Positions 28,233 through 37,659 are shown, numbered from the stretch's first letter. The stretch: DNA of 64,000 nt from Methanothermococcus thermolithotrophicus DSM 2095 (GCF_946463545.1 NZ_OX296583.1:558001-622000); one strand, 5' to 3'. Program-made: numbers and translations. The notes: a model not told the origin generated them from the letters alone.

Positions 28233-28874
28233 ATGGACAGAGAAAATATATTGAAAGCAGTGAAGGAGGCTCGTTCTCTCGCAAAGCCGCGAAACTTCAC
28301 ACAGTCACTAGACTTGATTATAAACTTAAAAGAACTTGACCTCTCAAGACCTGAAAACAGGTTGAAAGAACAGGTAGTATTACCTAACGGGAGAGGCAAG
28401 GAACCTAAGATAGCTGTAATTGCAAAAGGTGACTTAGCGGCACAAGCTGAAGAGATGGGCCTCACTGTTATAAGACAGGATGAATTGGAAGAATTAGGGA
28501 AAAATAAAAAAATGGCTAAGAAAATCGCTAATGAACACGATTTCTTTATAGCTCAGGCAGATATGATGCCACTTGTAGGTAAAACTTTAGGTCCTGTTTT
28601 AGGTCCTAGAGGAAAAATGCCACAGCCAGTTCCTGCAAATGCAAACTTAACCCCACTGGTTGAAAGACTTAAGAAAACAGTTTTAATAAACACGAGAGAT
28701 AAACCATTATTCCATGTTTTAGTTGGAAACGAAAAAATGAGTGACGAAGAACTTGCTGAGAACATTGAAGCAATTCTAAACACCGTTTCCAGAAAATATG
28801 AGAAAGGGCTTTATCACGTTAAGAGTGCATATACAAAACTTACAATGGGGCCGCCAGCCCAAATAGAAAAATAA
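28233..28874 (+). CDS. rpl1: Large ribosomal subunit protein L1
   Basis: uL1, binds 23S rRNA at the mobile L1 stalk near the exit site. 213 residues with the N-terminal [17 protein letters not shown] and the hallmark [19 protein letters not shown]. First gene of the L1-L10-L12 operon. Start fixed by GGAGG four bases... eight bases upstream of ATG 28233; the frame upstream is untranslated leader. In Methanococcus vannielii L1 represses its own operon by binding mRNA about 30 nt inside its coding region; a matching hairpin is present here (28260-28300). Confidence 0.96.
   Translation: MDRENILKAVKEARSLAKPRNFTQSLDLIINLKELDLSRPENRLKEQVVLPNGRGKEPKIAVIAKGDLAAQAEEMGLTVIRQDELEELGKNKKMAKKIANEHDFFIAQADMMPLVGKTLGPVLGPRGKMPQPVPANANLTPLVERLKKTVLINTRDKPLFHVLVGNEKMSDEELAENIEAILNTVSRKYEKGLYHVKSAYTKLTMGPPAQIEK
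28260..28300 (+). promoter_or_regulatory. L1 autoregulatory mRNA hairpin
   Basis: Inside rpl1, 27 nt after its ATG: GTGAAG (28260-28265) pairs with CTTCAC (28295-28300), with a nested GGCT/AGCC stem (28268-28271 / 28285-28288) and an asymmetric purine-rich internal loop. Position and shape match the L1-binding translational operator described for the Methanococcus vannielii L1 operon. The pairing is seen; the function is by analogy. Confidence 0.65.
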
Positions 28875-28886
28875 GGGGTTGAAAAT

Positions 28887-29903
28887 ATGATAACGGCAGA
28901 ATCCGAACATAAAATTGCCCCTTGGAAGATTGAGGAAGTTAACAAATTAAAAGAATTACTTAAAAATGGCCAAATTGTCGCATTGGTAGACATGATGGAA
29001 GTCCCTGCAAGACAACTTCAGGAAATCAGGGACAAAATTAGGGGAACAATGACCCTAAAAATGTCAAGAAACACCTTAATCGAGAGGGCTATCAAAGAGG
29101 TTGCTGAAGAAACCGGTAACCCAGAGTTTGCAAAATTAGCAGACTATATCGATAAAGGGGCAGCAATCATAACCACAGATATGAACCCATTTAAGTTATA
29201 CAAAACCTTAGAAGAAAGCAAAAGTCCTGCACCTATAAAAGGTGGGGCAGTTGCTCCTTGCGATATCGAGGTTAAAGCGGGATCAACTGGAATGCCTCCA
29301 GGACCATTCCTAGGTGAATTAAAAAGCGTAGGAATTCCTGCTGCAATTGAAAAAGGTAAAATAGGAATTAAAGAAGATAAAGTAGTTGCTAAAGCTGGAG
29401 AAGTTGTTTCACACAAACTCGCAGTTGTGCTCTCTGCATTGGGTATAAAACCTGTTACAGTAGGTTTAAACTTATTAGCAGCTTACGAAGATGGTGTCAT
29501 TTACACACCAGATGTGTTAAAAATAGACGAAGAAGAATTCGTACAAAAAATACAAGATGCTTACAGCAAGGCATTCAACTTGTCAGTCAACGCTGCAATA
29601 CCAACAGCACAGACAATCGAAACATTGTTGCAAAAAGCATTTGCTAACGCAAGAGCTGTATCTATTGAGAGCGCATTCTTGACTGAAAAAACCACAGATG
29701 ACATCCTTGGAAAAGCATACTCACAAATGCTTGCTGTTGCAAGAGAAGTTGGTGACGATGCTTTAGATGATGAATTAAAAGAAAAATTATCTACTGCAGT
29801 TGTTGAAACCAAAGCTGAAGTAGAAGAAGCTAAAGAAGAAGAGAAAGAAGAGAAAAAAGAAGAAGCAGCTCCTGCAGCAGCTGGTTTAGGATTACTCTTC
29901 TAA
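28887..29903 (+). CDS. rpl10: Large ribosomal subunit protein L10 (P0)
   Basis: uL10, the base of the ribosomal stalk that carries L12 dimers and recruits elongation factors. 338 residues, long archaeal type: rRNA-binding N-terminal domain ([11 protein letters not shown]), insertion domain, helical spine for L12 dimers, and an acidic C terminus ([13 protein letters not shown]) closing with GLGLLF, shared in style with L12. Follows rpl1 by 12 bp with GGGGTTGA upstream. Confidence 0.96.
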   Translation: MITAESEHKIAPWKIEEVNKLKELLKNGQIVALVDMMEVPARQLQEIRDKIRGTMTLKMSRNTLIERAIKEVAEETGNPEFAKLADYIDKGAAIITTDMNPFKLYKTLEESKSPAPIKGGAVAPCDIEVKAGSTGMPPGPFLGELKSVGIPAAIEKGKIGIKEDKVVAKAGEVVSHKLAVVLSALGIKPVTVGLNLLAAYEDGVIYTPDVLKIDEEEFVQKIQDAYSKAFNLSVNAAIPTAQTIETLLQKAFANARAVSIESAFLTEKTTDDILGKAYSQMLAVAREVGDDALDDELKEKLSTAVVETKAEVEEAKEEEKEEKKEEAAPAAAGLGLLF

Positions 29904-29995
29904 GTTCTTAAAAGTAGTAAATATTCTAACCGAAAAAAATATATATTCAAATAAATAATCAAAGAAAAAGGAAATTTATATTCGGAGGTGTAATT

Positions 29996-30301
29996 ATGGA
30001 ATACATATACGCATCATTATTATTACACTCAGCAGGTAAAGAAATTACAGAAGACGCTGTTAAAGCTGTATTAAGCGCAGCTGGTGTTGAAGTAGAAGAC
30101 GCTAGAGTTAAAGCTTTAGTAGCTGCATTAGAAGGAGTAGACATTGAAGAAGCTATCGAAAAAGCTGCTATGCCAGTTGCAGCTGCAGCAGCTCCTGCAG
30201 CAGCTCCTGCTGAAGAACCTAAAGAAGAAAAGAAAGAAGAGAAAAAAGAAGAAGACACCACAGCTGCAGCTGCAGCAGGTCTCGGTGCTTTATTCGGATA
30301 A
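29996..30301 (+). CDS. rpl12: Large ribosomal subunit protein L12 (P1)
   Basis: Stalk protein of 101 residues, present as several dimers on L10. N-terminal dimerisation domain [16 protein letters not shown], alanine-rich hinge (about residues 58-72), acidic lysine-glutamate run and the C-terminal GLGALFG that contacts elongation factors. Preceded by GGAGGTGTAATT. Third gene of the operon, 92 bp after rpl10. The hinge is encoded by a GCTGCAGCAGC-type low-complexity stretch, which explains long open shadows on the other strand. Confidence 0.96.
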   Translation: MEYIYASLLLHSAGKEITEDAVKAVLSAAGVEVEDARVKALVAALEGVDIEEAIEKAAMPVAAAAAPAAAPAEEPKEEKKEEKKEEDTTAAAAAGLGALFG

Positions 30302-30441
30302 GTTTGCAACTTTGTTTGCAACAAATTTCTTCTTTATTTTTTATTTTAGGCAAATTAATCCATATATTTAAATATACTATATAAATATTTATATAATATA
30401 TAACCAAAACATATAAGGTATATAAATACATGGTGAAAAGG

Positions 30442-30987
30442 ATGGAACCTGAAATAAAAATTGTAAACGTGGTTGTCTCCACACAGATTGGAACAGATAT
30501 AGACTTGGAATATGCTGCTGATATATTAGACAATGCAGAATACGAACCTGAACAGTTTCCTGGCTTGGTTTGTAGATTAAGTGATCCAAAAGTTGCATTG
30601 CTTATATTTAGAAGCGGTAAATTAAATTGTACCGGTGCTAAGAGCAAAGAAGATGCTGAAATAGCGATAAAAAAAATAATAAAAGAGTTAAAAGACGCAG
30701 GAATGGACATAATAGATAATCCAGAAGTTAATGTTCAAAACATGGTGGCTACAGCAGACCTAGGTATTGAACCTAACTTGGATGATATCTCAACACTTGA
30801 AGGTACTGAATACGAACCTGAACAGTTTCCTGGTTTAGTTTACAGACTGAGCGACCCAAAAGTTGTTGTCTTAATATTTGGCAGTGGTAAAGTTGTTATC
30901 ACCGGCTTAAAGAAAAAAGACGATGCATATTTAGCACTTGATAAAATCTTGAGCACATTAAAAGAACTAGAAGAAGAATATTACTAA
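30442..30987 (+). CDS. tbp: TATA-box-binding protein
   Basis: General transcription factor, 181 residues of two direct repeats of about 90 residues; the repeat signature EYEPEQFPGLV appears in both halves (near residues 36 and 128), as does the LIF(R/G)SGK strand. Binds the archaeal TATA element and recruits TFB. An in-frame ATG at 30430 is upstream, but GGTGA at 30432-30436 is positioned for ATG 30442 (MEPEIKIVNVVVS), the usual N terminus. Single gene after the ribosomal operon. Confidence 0.97.
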   Translation: MEPEIKIVNVVVSTQIGTDIDLEYAADILDNAEYEPEQFPGLVCRLSDPKVALLIFRSGKLNCTGAKSKEDAEIAIKKIIKELKDAGMDIIDNPEVNVQNMVATADLGIEPNLDDISTLEGTEYEPEQFPGLVYRLSDPKVVVLIFGSGKVVITGLKKKDDAYLALDKILSTLKELEEEYY

Positions 30988-31149
30988 ATTTTATTTTTAT
31001 AGTTGGTCGCATAATTAGTACTATATCGACGTTAATATACCCATACCTATGACCACTATATTTTGAACATCAACTTGATCTACTTTTTAAAATCATCATA
31101 ATGTCTCATTGTTCAAAAGTTGTCTAAAAATAAGTTTAATAGTGATATC

Positions 31150-31767
31150 GTGATTGCAATAATCGACTACAATGCTGGGAATTTAAGAAGTATTGAAAAA
31201 GCTGTTGAACTATATACTAACGATGTAGTTGTAACTAGCGATCCTGAAACCATTTTAAGTGCGGATAAACTTATATTACCTGGTGTGGGAAATTTCGGAG
31301 ACGCGGTGAAAAACTTATCCAAAAGCGTAGATAAAGACGAGAGCTCATTAAAGGATATTATTAACAATAGCATCAATAAAGTTCCATTCTTAGGCATATG
31401 CTTAGGGATGCAGTTGCTCTTAGAGAGAAGTGAAGAGAACAGTGCTTTAAGTGGTTTAGGTGCCATAAAAGGAAATGTAGTTAAATTCAAAGACGTAGGA
31501 AAGATACCGCACATGGGATGGAACAACGTAGAACAGGTTAAAGATATTCCACTTTTCGAAGGAATAAAAAATAACGAATACTTTTATTTTGTTCATTCCT
31601 ATCACGTAAACCCTTCAGAAAAAGAAGTTATAGCAGGTCTATGCGAATATGGATATAGTTTTCCATGCGTATTGAACAAAGATAACATATACGCTACGCA
31701 ATTTCATCCTGAAAAAAGTGGAAAATCTGGCTTAAAAATGATAGAAAACTTTGTAGAATTAATTTAA
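31150..31767 (+). CDS. hisH: Imidazole glycerol phosphate synthase, glutaminase subunit
   Basis: Class I glutamine amidotransferase that supplies ammonia to HisF in histidine synthesis. 205 residues; catalytic Cys in LGICLGMQLLLE and the His-Glu pair in ATQFHPEKSG; PGVGNFGDA is the oxyanion strand. Start set at GTG 31150 (MIAIIDYNAGNLRS) with GTGAT seven bases upstream; an alternative TTG at 31120 would add ten unusual residues. No other his gene is adjacent. Confidence 0.95.
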   Translation: MIAIIDYNAGNLRSIEKAVELYTNDVVVTSDPETILSADKLILPGVGNFGDAVKNLSKSVDKDESSLKDIINNSINKVPFLGICLGMQLLLERSEENSALSGLGAIKGNVVKFKDVGKIPHMGWNNVEQVKDIPLFEGIKNNEYFYFVHSYHVNPSEKEVIAGLCEYGYSFPCVLNKDNIYATQFHPEKSGKSGLKMIENFVELI

Positions 31768-31796
31768 AATAAAAATTAATAATGCTATTGAAAGTA

Positions 31797-32684
31797 TTAA
31801 AATACTTCTTTTAATTTAGCCTTGGCTTTCTTTTTTAGATAGAAGTTTCCGAGAATTCCTGCAACTATTGGAAGTGGCGTGGCAATATAGATCAATCCTC
31901 CAAAAACTGCATGGAGCTTTTTAACCCTTGATGTAGGCATTTTGAAAATTGTATCTTCCTTTCTAACTGCCGATTTTAATAAAATTTTTTCCGATACATA
32001 AACTACATTGTAGCTCCATAGAATTATATCTGAAAGCGGAGTTGGAGCTCCTCCAAATGAAGTTTTCCTCTTAACTATTGCATCATATAAATCATCAGCT
32101 GAATTTCCCTTAAATTTTGTATGGCCATTTCCAACCATCTTAGCAAGATGAGCATCACTATTACCTAAAACTGCTATAGGACATTTGTGATAGTTTTTCA
32201 TAATTCTATCCAATGCAAGATTATTTACAATACCATCCCTATGGTATGCATTGAATACCTCAGCTCCATCAAGTTTCAATTCAAAAATTTTATCTCCAAG
32301 GGCCTTACATATTGGGCTGTATGGATGGGGAGCTATTGCCAAACCTCCTTGTTCGTGTATTTTTTCGATTGTTTCCTCTGCTGACAGTCCAGCTGGAATT
32401 TCTTGGTTTAAAAACAAACCAATGATCTCCCCATCCTTTGACATTATCTCGCTTCCCACAATGACCTCAACACCATATTCCTTTTCCAGTTTTTTGGTTT
32501 CTAGAGCTCCCCTTATAGTATTATGATCTGTGATTGCCACAACATCTATATCGTTTTTTCTTGCCCATTTCATCACATTTTTTGGTTCTTCCACAGAATC
32601 TGGGAATTTTAAACCCATGTATTTCATCAATCCCGAATATTTGGTGTGTATGTGCATATCTGCTTTGATATTATCTTTATCCAT
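31797..32684 (-). CDS. PHP-domain metal-dependent phosphoesterase
   Basis: 295 residues. PHP domain with the four metal motifs: DMHIHTKYSG, AITDHNTIRG, APHPYSP and GNSDAH. About 70 C-terminal residues end in a hydrophobic hairpin (GGLIYIATPLPIVAGILGNF) and a basic tail, suggesting a membrane-attached hydrolase. Relatives act on nucleotide or histidinol phosphates, but the substrate here is open. Start 32684 chosen from GGGGGAT; ATG 32696 lies within that ribosome site. Confidence 0.88.
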   Translation of the reverse strand: MDKDNIKADMHIHTKYSGLMKYMGLKFPDSVEEPKNVMKWARKNDIDVVAITDHNTIRGALETKKLEKEYGVEVIVGSEIMSKDGEIIGLFLNQEIPAGLSAEETIEKIHEQGGLAIAPHPYSPICKALGDKIFELKLDGAEVFNAYHRDGIVNNLALDRIMKNYHKCPIAVLGNSDAHLAKMVGNGHTKFKGNSADDLYDAIVKRKTSFGGAPTPLSDIILWSYNVVYVSEKILLKSAVRKEDTIFKMPTSRVKKLHAVFGGLIYIATPLPIVAGILGNFYLKKKAKAKLKEVF

Positions 32685-32709
32685 AAAATCCCCCAAATAT
32701 CTTTAAAAA

Positions 32710-34296
32710 TTACCCAAAGAGTTTCAAAACTTTAGGAATGTTATCAATAATATCCATTGAAGTGTAATAATATCCCTTTTTTTTCAGCATTAAATCTCCA
32801 CAGTAACCATTGATAAAAGCTCCACAACAGGACGACACAAAAGGTTCATTTTTAGCAAACAATGCTCCAATAATCCCACAAAGAACATCACCAGTACCCC
32901 CAACAGTCATTCCAGGATTACCGGTTTTATTTATCTTGATCTTGTGTCTATTGAATATTATGTCGTATCTTCCCTTTAAAACTATCGTTGAATTAAAGGT
33001 ATTTTGTTCAATATACTCTTTCATATATTCAAACTCTCCTTTGTGGGGTGTAAAAATAAAGTTATCCTTAAATTCAAAATTTGAATAATCTATTACTTTT
33101 ATAGCATCTGCATCAATAACAACTTTTTTATCAGTCTTTTTAAGGAAAGAGTTTACAAATTCCTTAGTTCTATTATTCACTCCTAAACCACTACCCAAAA
33201 CTATACAATCATATTTTTTGGAAACCGACAGTATTTCATCAATATGCTCCTCTCCAACATAATCGCCTTCTAATTCATAACCCATTAATTCAGGATAATT
33301 CCTTAATGCATCCATAACATTCCTTACAGAAGCTACGGTTACTAAATCGGCCATTTTTGAAGCTGCCAGTGCGGATAAAATCGGAGCTCCGAAAAACTCC
33401 TTTGAACCGCCAACAACTAAAACTTTTCCATTCTCTCCCTTATGTGAGTCTGAACCTCTTTTAATCAGTGTTTTAAAGTCTCCAGTACCGACGATAAACT
33501 CTGCAGATTTTGGAATGCCTATTGACTTAACAACTAAATTATCATCATTTGAATTCCTACTGGATTCGAAAACCGAAGGTTTTCGTAACCTACTGGATTC
33601 GAAAATCTCTGATTTTCGTAATATGGTCTTTCTCTTGTGGAATGTAACAACCTTGTCGGCATTTAGATCTCCAGTTTCAACGTCCACACTTACTATTTTT
33701 AGGGATTCTTTAAATTCTTTTTTTATTCTGTTTAATTCAGTTACTGCAGTTTTAAAAGGCTCCCTTAATTCCCCCTTAACTCCAGTTCCCAACATTGCAT
33801 CTATTACAATAACTTCGCCTTTTTTTGTATTTTGTTCAATCCTTTCAATTATGTCCAAAATATCATTGGGTAATATAACTTCTTCAATGGTTAAATCCCC
33901 AAATTCTGAAATGTTTTTTAAAATCTTAAAATTCTCCCTACTTTCATAGGTTTTTATATTCTCGCTCCTGCCGAGTAAAATCAGGCTAACATCATAACAC
34001 TTAGAAAGATGTCTGGCAACTACAAACCCATCCCCGCCATTATTTCCTGTCCCACAAAAAACATATATTTTTTCGTTGGAATTAAGAATTTTTAAGAGCT
34101 CTTCATACACTGCCCTTCCAGCATTTTCCATAAGTAAAATTTTTGGAATTCCAAGATATTCACAGTTGTTATCTATTACTTCCATTTCTTTTGGGGTTAT
34201 GACATCCTTTTCTTTAATATTTAACTTATTGACTATGTACCTAAACATTTGTAGGTCTTTTTGAGGTACTTTATTGTCGATAGTTTCTTTTTTCAT
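32710..34296 (-). CDS. nnrDE: Bifunctional NAD(P)H-hydrate epimerase / dehydratase
   Basis: Repairs damaged nicotinamide cofactors (NADHX and NADPHX). 528 residues: N-terminal epimerase (YjeF_N) with LMENAGRAVYEE and GTGNNGGDGFVVARHL, C-terminal ADP-dependent dehydratase (YjeF_C) with VVGGSKEFFGAP, LGSGLGVNNRT, FTPHKGEFE and NPGMTVGGTGDVLCGI. Oddities: the epimerase loop usually reading like VDVPSGLNADTG is here VDVETGDLNADKV, and residues 226-247 are two tandem 11-residue units (LRKSEIFESSR, LRKPSVFESSR) encoded by a 2 x 33-bp hairpin repeat inserted in frame near the domain junction. ATG preceded by GGGGAT. Confidence 0.92.
   Translation of the reverse strand: MKKETIDNKVPQKDLQMFRYIVNKLNIKEKDVITPKEMEVIDNNCEYLGIPKILLMENAGRAVYEELLKILNSNEKIYVFCGTGNNGGDGFVVARHLSKCYDVSLILLGRSENIKTYESRENFKILKNISEFGDLTIEEVILPNDILDIIERIEQNTKKGEVIVIDAMLGTGVKGELREPFKTAVTELNRIKKEFKESLKIVSVDVETGDLNADKVVTFHKRKTILRKSEIFESSRLRKPSVFESSRNSNDDNLVVKSIGIPKSAEFIVGTGDFKTLIKRGSDSHKGENGKVLVVGGSKEFFGAPILSALAASKMADLVTVASVRNVMDALRNYPELMGYELEGDYVGEEHIDEILSVSKKYDCIVLGSGLGVNNRTKEFVNSFLKKTDKKVVIDADAIKVIDYSNFEFKDNFIFTPHKGEFEYMKEYIEQNTFNSTIVLKGRYDIIFNRHKIKINKTGNPGMTVGGTGDVLCGIIGALFAKNEPFVSSCCGAFINGYCGDLMLKKKGYYYTSMDIIDNIPKVLKLFG
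33556..33621. repeat. In-frame tandem hairpin repeat inside nnrDE
   Basis: Two 33-bp units (33556-33588 and 33589-33621). Each begins CCTACTGGATTC and ends GTAA; the middle is a hairpin whose stem differs between units but stays self-complementary: GAAAACC-gaa-GGTTTTC in the first, GAAAATC-tct-GATTTTC in the second. The same CCTACTGGATTC lead occurs at 47217-47228 inside a pilin gene. Length is 66 bp, a multiple of three, so the host frame is kept. Confidence 0.85.
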
Positions 34297-34389
34297 TCTA
34301 ATCCCCTTTCATCATATATCCTAAAACCGTATTATAGTGTGTACGAATTTATAGTCTCGGACATAACAAACTTAAATATATCCTTCAAA

Positions 34390-34600
34390 ATATACCTACT
34401 CAACTTCGTTGAGTAGGTATCGGGTTTTGGAATCACCAACGAAGTTGGTGAGCTATGAAAACCGTTAGGTTTTCGTTCAATCAAAACCTCTCGACGAAAC
34501 CGAAGGTTTCGTGAGTTCGACAAAAACCAAAGGTTTTTGTGAATCGACAAATCACTTTGTGATTTGTCTCGATCAGCAAATCGAAGATTTGCTTCGATTT
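34390..34600. repeat. Array of about seven hairpins
   Basis: Largest cluster of the hairpin family, in the 573-bp gap between nnrDE and the acetyl-CoA synthetase. In order: TACCTACTCAAC-ttc-GTTGAGTAGGTA (34393-34419), TCACCAAC-gaa-GTTGGTGA (34433-34451), linker GCTAT, GAAAACC-gtta-GGTTTTC (34457-34474), GTTCAATC, then GAAACC-gaa-GGTTTC, ACAAAAACC-aaa-GGTTTTTGT, GACAAATCAC-ttt-GTGATTTGTC and AGCAAATC-gaa-GATTTGCT. Linkers resemble GTGAGTTCGAC or GTGAATCGAC. The rest of the gap (34601-34869) is A+T-rich promoter-like DNA for the downstream gene; no ORF. Confidence 0.8.
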
Positions 34601-34869
34601 TTTAAAAGGTTTTGTCCTACACTATACATTCATTATAATTCCAATAAGAAATTTAAAGAAAATTAAAAAAATTTAACTTAAATTTAAACATAATAAATTA
34701 ACACCGAATTTACTAAATCTCAATAATTTCTTTGACGCATACTTGATATAATCCAACATACAGATATATACACAATGTAGGATACTAAAGTATCTATATC
34801 TCAAACTATATAATTTTTTTATATTTTAAAATAAAAAATAAAATTATAACCGTTTATCGGGGGGAAAAT

Positions 34870-36987
34870 GTGAATGATTTTAACCATTTATTTAATCCAA
34901 AATCAGTTGCCATTATTGGAGCTTCTGAAACTGAAGGAAAAGTTGGGTACTCCATACTTAAAAATTTGATATCATTTAAAGAAAAAGGTGGCGAAGTATA
35001 TCCAATAAACCCAAAGTATGAAGAAATATTGGGCATTAAATGCTACAAATCAGTACTGGATGTTCCAAATAATATAGATCTGGCAGTTGTAGTTGTTCCT
35101 GCGCAGTTTATTCCTGGAGTCATGGAAGAGTGCGGTAAAAAAGGAATAAAAGGGGCCGTGATAATCTCAGCAGGATTTTCAGAAGTTGGAAATATTGAAC
35201 TTGAGGAAGAAGTCAAGAAAATAATAAAAAAATACAATATAAGAACAATAGGTCCGAACTGTTTAGGAATAATCAACATGCATAACAGATTAAACGCATC
35301 ATTTAGCAAGGAATACTTTAAAGAAGGAAATATAACTTTTATTTCACAGAGTGGTGCAATATTAACTGCAATATTGGACATAGCTCCCCTTTTAAATCTT
35401 GGATTTTCAAAAATTATTAGCATGGGCAATAAGATAGATATTCAAGAAAGCGATCTAATGGAATACCTGGCAGAGGATGAAACTACAGAAGTTATTGTAC
35501 TATACATTGAAGGTTTGAAAGATAGTAAGTTCATAGAATCTGCAAAAAAACTTGCCAAAATTAAACCGGTTATTGTATTAAAAAGTGGTAGGACAGAAGA
35601 AGGGGCAAAAGCAGCTTCTTCCCATACTGGAAGTTTGGCAGGAGATATCCAAATATACTCTGCAGCATTTAAAAAGGGAAAAGTGATAACAGTTGAAACT
35701 TTTGAAGAGCTCGTAAACTTAATGCACGTATTTTCAACTCAACCTATCATGAAATCCAACAAAATAGGTATAGTGACCAATGCCGGCGGTTTTGGAGTAT
35801 TGGCTGCAGATATGTGTAAAAAGTATGGACTAAAACTTGGAGAATTTGAAGAATCTACAGTAAATGAGTTAAAAAAATATCTTCCAAAAACATCATCCAT
35901 TTCAAATCCTCTTGATTTAATTGGTGATGCAGACACTGAAAGATACAAGAGGTCACTAAATATACTTAAAAAAGACAAGAATATAGACGGTTTATTGGTT
36001 ATTCTGACTCCGCAAGAGATGACCAAACCTATGGAAGTTGCAGAGGAAATAATCAATATAAAAAGATCCATGGAATGTGAAAATAACAATAAGCCAATTG
36101 TTGCATCCTTTGTTGGTGGAAAATCCATTAAAGGGGCAAAGAGTCACCTGCGAAAAAATGGAATACCTGCGTATATTTCCCCAGAAAATGGTATTGAAGC
36201 ACTATCAAACCTGTATAATTACTATTTAATGAAGATAGAGGACGAGAATATTGAATATGTAAACAAAATTAGAGAAGAAGTTCTTGAAATAAAGAACAAA
36301 AATAGTGAAACTATCGAGAATTTACTTAACAATCCAAATGAATACAATGCCAAAAAATTCTTAGAGCTCCATGGGATCAACACCCCAAAGAGATACTTGG
36401 CAAAAACTGCTGAAGAAGCAAAAAAATATGCCGCTGAGCTGAACAATAATGTAGTTATGAAAATATCCTCTTCAGACATTCTTCATAAATCGGATGCAGG
36501 ATGCGTAGTTGTAAAACCTGAAAACATTGAGGAAGCATTTAACACCATAATGGAAAATGGAAAGAATTATTTGGCTAGAAACAAACCAGATGGAATCATT
36601 GACGGAGTGTTAATTGAAGAATTTGTTGAAGGATTGGAGCTCATAGTTGGTGGAAAACGGGATAAAGTGTTTGGTCCTGTAACCATGGTGGGGCTTGGAG
36701 GTATCTTTGTAGAAGTTTTAAAAGATGTTTCATTTGGAATTCATCCAATAACAAAGGAATACGGTCTTAAAATGCTAAAGGAGCTAAAATCATACAAAGT
36801 CCTTGAAGGAGTTAGGGGACAACCTAAAAGAGATATAGAATTTATAGTGGAATTAATAACAAAAATCGGAGTGATTATGGAGCTCTACGATGAAATAAAA
36901 GAAATAGACATCAATCCGTTATTTGTAAAAGAAGATGGAAAAGGTGGATGTGTAGGCGATGCACTGATAATAGTCAATAGTCAATAA
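34870..36987 (+). CDS. acd: ADP-forming acetyl-CoA synthetase, fused alpha-beta
   Basis: Archaeal acetate (acyl)-CoA ligase that makes ATP from acetyl-CoA, ADP and phosphate, or runs in reverse. 705 residues with the alpha part first (FNPKSVAIIGASETEGKVG CoA-binding start, TIGPNCLGI, phospho-histidine in SSHTGSLAGD near residue 255) and the beta ATP-grasp part at the C terminus (VMKISSSDILHKSDAGCV, GLELIVGGKRDK, EIDINPLFV). Start is GTG at 34870 after GGGGG; the overlapping ATG at 34868 is out of frame. Gives a link between acetyl-CoA and acetate in an autotroph. Single gene. Confidence 0.93.
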   Translation: MNDFNHLFNPKSVAIIGASETEGKVGYSILKNLISFKEKGGEVYPINPKYEEILGIKCYKSVLDVPNNIDLAVVVVPAQFIPGVMEECGKKGIKGAVIISAGFSEVGNIELEEEVKKIIKKYNIRTIGPNCLGIINMHNRLNASFSKEYFKEGNITFISQSGAILTAILDIAPLLNLGFSKIISMGNKIDIQESDLMEYLAEDETTEVIVLYIEGLKDSKFIESAKKLAKIKPVIVLKSGRTEEGAKAASSHTGSLAGDIQIYSAAFKKGKVITVETFEELVNLMHVFSTQPIMKSNKIGIVTNAGGFGVLAADMCKKYGLKLGEFEESTVNELKKYLPKTSSISNPLDLIGDADTERYKRSLNILKKDKNIDGLLVILTPQEMTKPMEVAEEIINIKRSMECENNNKPIVASFVGGKSIKGAKSHLRKNGIPAYISPENGIEALSNLYNYYLMKIEDENIEYVNKIREEVLEIKNKNSETIENLLNNPNEYNAKKFLELHGINTPKRYLAKTAEEAKKYAAELNNNVVMKISSSDILHKSDAGCVVVKPENIEEAFNTIMENGKNYLARNKPDGIIDGVLIEEFVEGLELIVGGKRDKVFGPVTMVGLGGIFVEVLKDVSFGIHPITKEYGLKMLKELKSYKVLEGVRGQPKRDIEFIVELITKIGVIMELYDEIKEIDINPLFVKEDGKGGCVGDALIIVNSQ

Positions 36988-37063
36988 CCAATTAATCAAA
37001 ATAAATGACAAAATATAATTAAAGATAAAATCGATATTAAAATAAAATTTAGACAGAGTATCC

Positions 37064-37115
37064 GGCTCCTATTCACTAACTTAATCCCGTCTGGGTTCTT
37101 AAGTTAGCAAGAGCC
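37064..37115 (-). promoter_or_regulatory. SECIS element
   Basis: Archaeal selenocysteine insertion element read on the minus strand. The core is a nine-pair helix CTAACTTAA / TTAAGTTAG (37099-37107 / 37076-37084), then the diagnostic asymmetric loop GAA opposite a single A, then a short GC helix CCC/GGG closed by the loop AGAC. GGCTC and GAGCC (37111-37115 / 37064-37068) extend the base. This matches the archaeal consensus fully. The 5' arm overlaps the stop codon and last coding base of the selenoprotein gene instead of lying wholly in the 3' untranslated region. Confidence 0.93.
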
Positions 37116-37403
37116 GCCACCAAATCCTTTAACAGCTAAGCGAGGTCCACCAAATAGTGATTTTTTCAGTATTATGTGGACTTCATTTAAAAACTGCTTA
37201 GCTATTTTGTCCAGATATATTTTGAAATCTCCTTCATAAATTAATTCATCGCCTTCTTTTGGAGATTTCAAAACATCTATTGAGAATTTAGGTCCTGCTC
37301 ATCCAAACCCTTCAAAGAATATTATTAAAGAATCGGAATCTCCATGCTTCAATTTCTCCTTAATAAAATTCATTGCATCATCAGATATAGTTACTGGTAC
37401 CAT
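37104..37403 (-). CDS. HesB-like selenoprotein (Sec at codon 35)
   Basis: Small iron-sulfur-biogenesis-like (HesB/IscA family) protein of 99 residues. It reads through one in-frame TGA at 37299-37301, in the context EGFG-Sec-AGPKF, the place of the first conserved HesB cysteine; the C terminus GFGGGSC supplies the remaining thiol. Evidence that the TGA is selenocysteine rather than a broken gene: frame and HesB-like sequence continue on both sides, AGGTGAT precedes the ATG, and a perfect archaeal SECIS follows. HesB-like selenoproteins are known in methanococci. Function is not established; by family it may carry or assemble Fe-S clusters. Standard translation splits this gene. Confidence 0.93.
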
Positions 37404-37659
37404 AAGATCATCACCTCGTACCTATAAATAGGATATTAGATTTTATAATATATAAATGTTGTGACATAAACATGCACATATGCGTTATAACAAAATATAT
37501 TATGTAAAATCAATTACTAACACAATGACGATTAAAAATAATATAAAAAGATAAGTATATATAAAATAATAAGATGTAAATAACTATAACTGTAGATTTA
37601 AAGGTTTACCAATATTATCAAACATTATTAAATCCGATTAACATCGTGGAGGGAATTTT

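Noticed and set aside
29959-30324. Minus-strand alanine/serine-rich ORF over rpl12
   Set aside because: It mirrors the GCTGCAGC-rich hinge of rpl12 and has no ribosome site; a shadow.
34390-34600. CRISPR array
   Set aside because: The repeated hairpins have no constant repeat sequence with unique spacers of equal length; stems vary and linkers are short. No cas genes are nearby.
37081-37403. Pseudogene with an internal stop (HesB-like)
   Set aside because: Only one in-frame TGA, at a conserved cysteine position, and a complete SECIS follows; selenocysteine explains it better.
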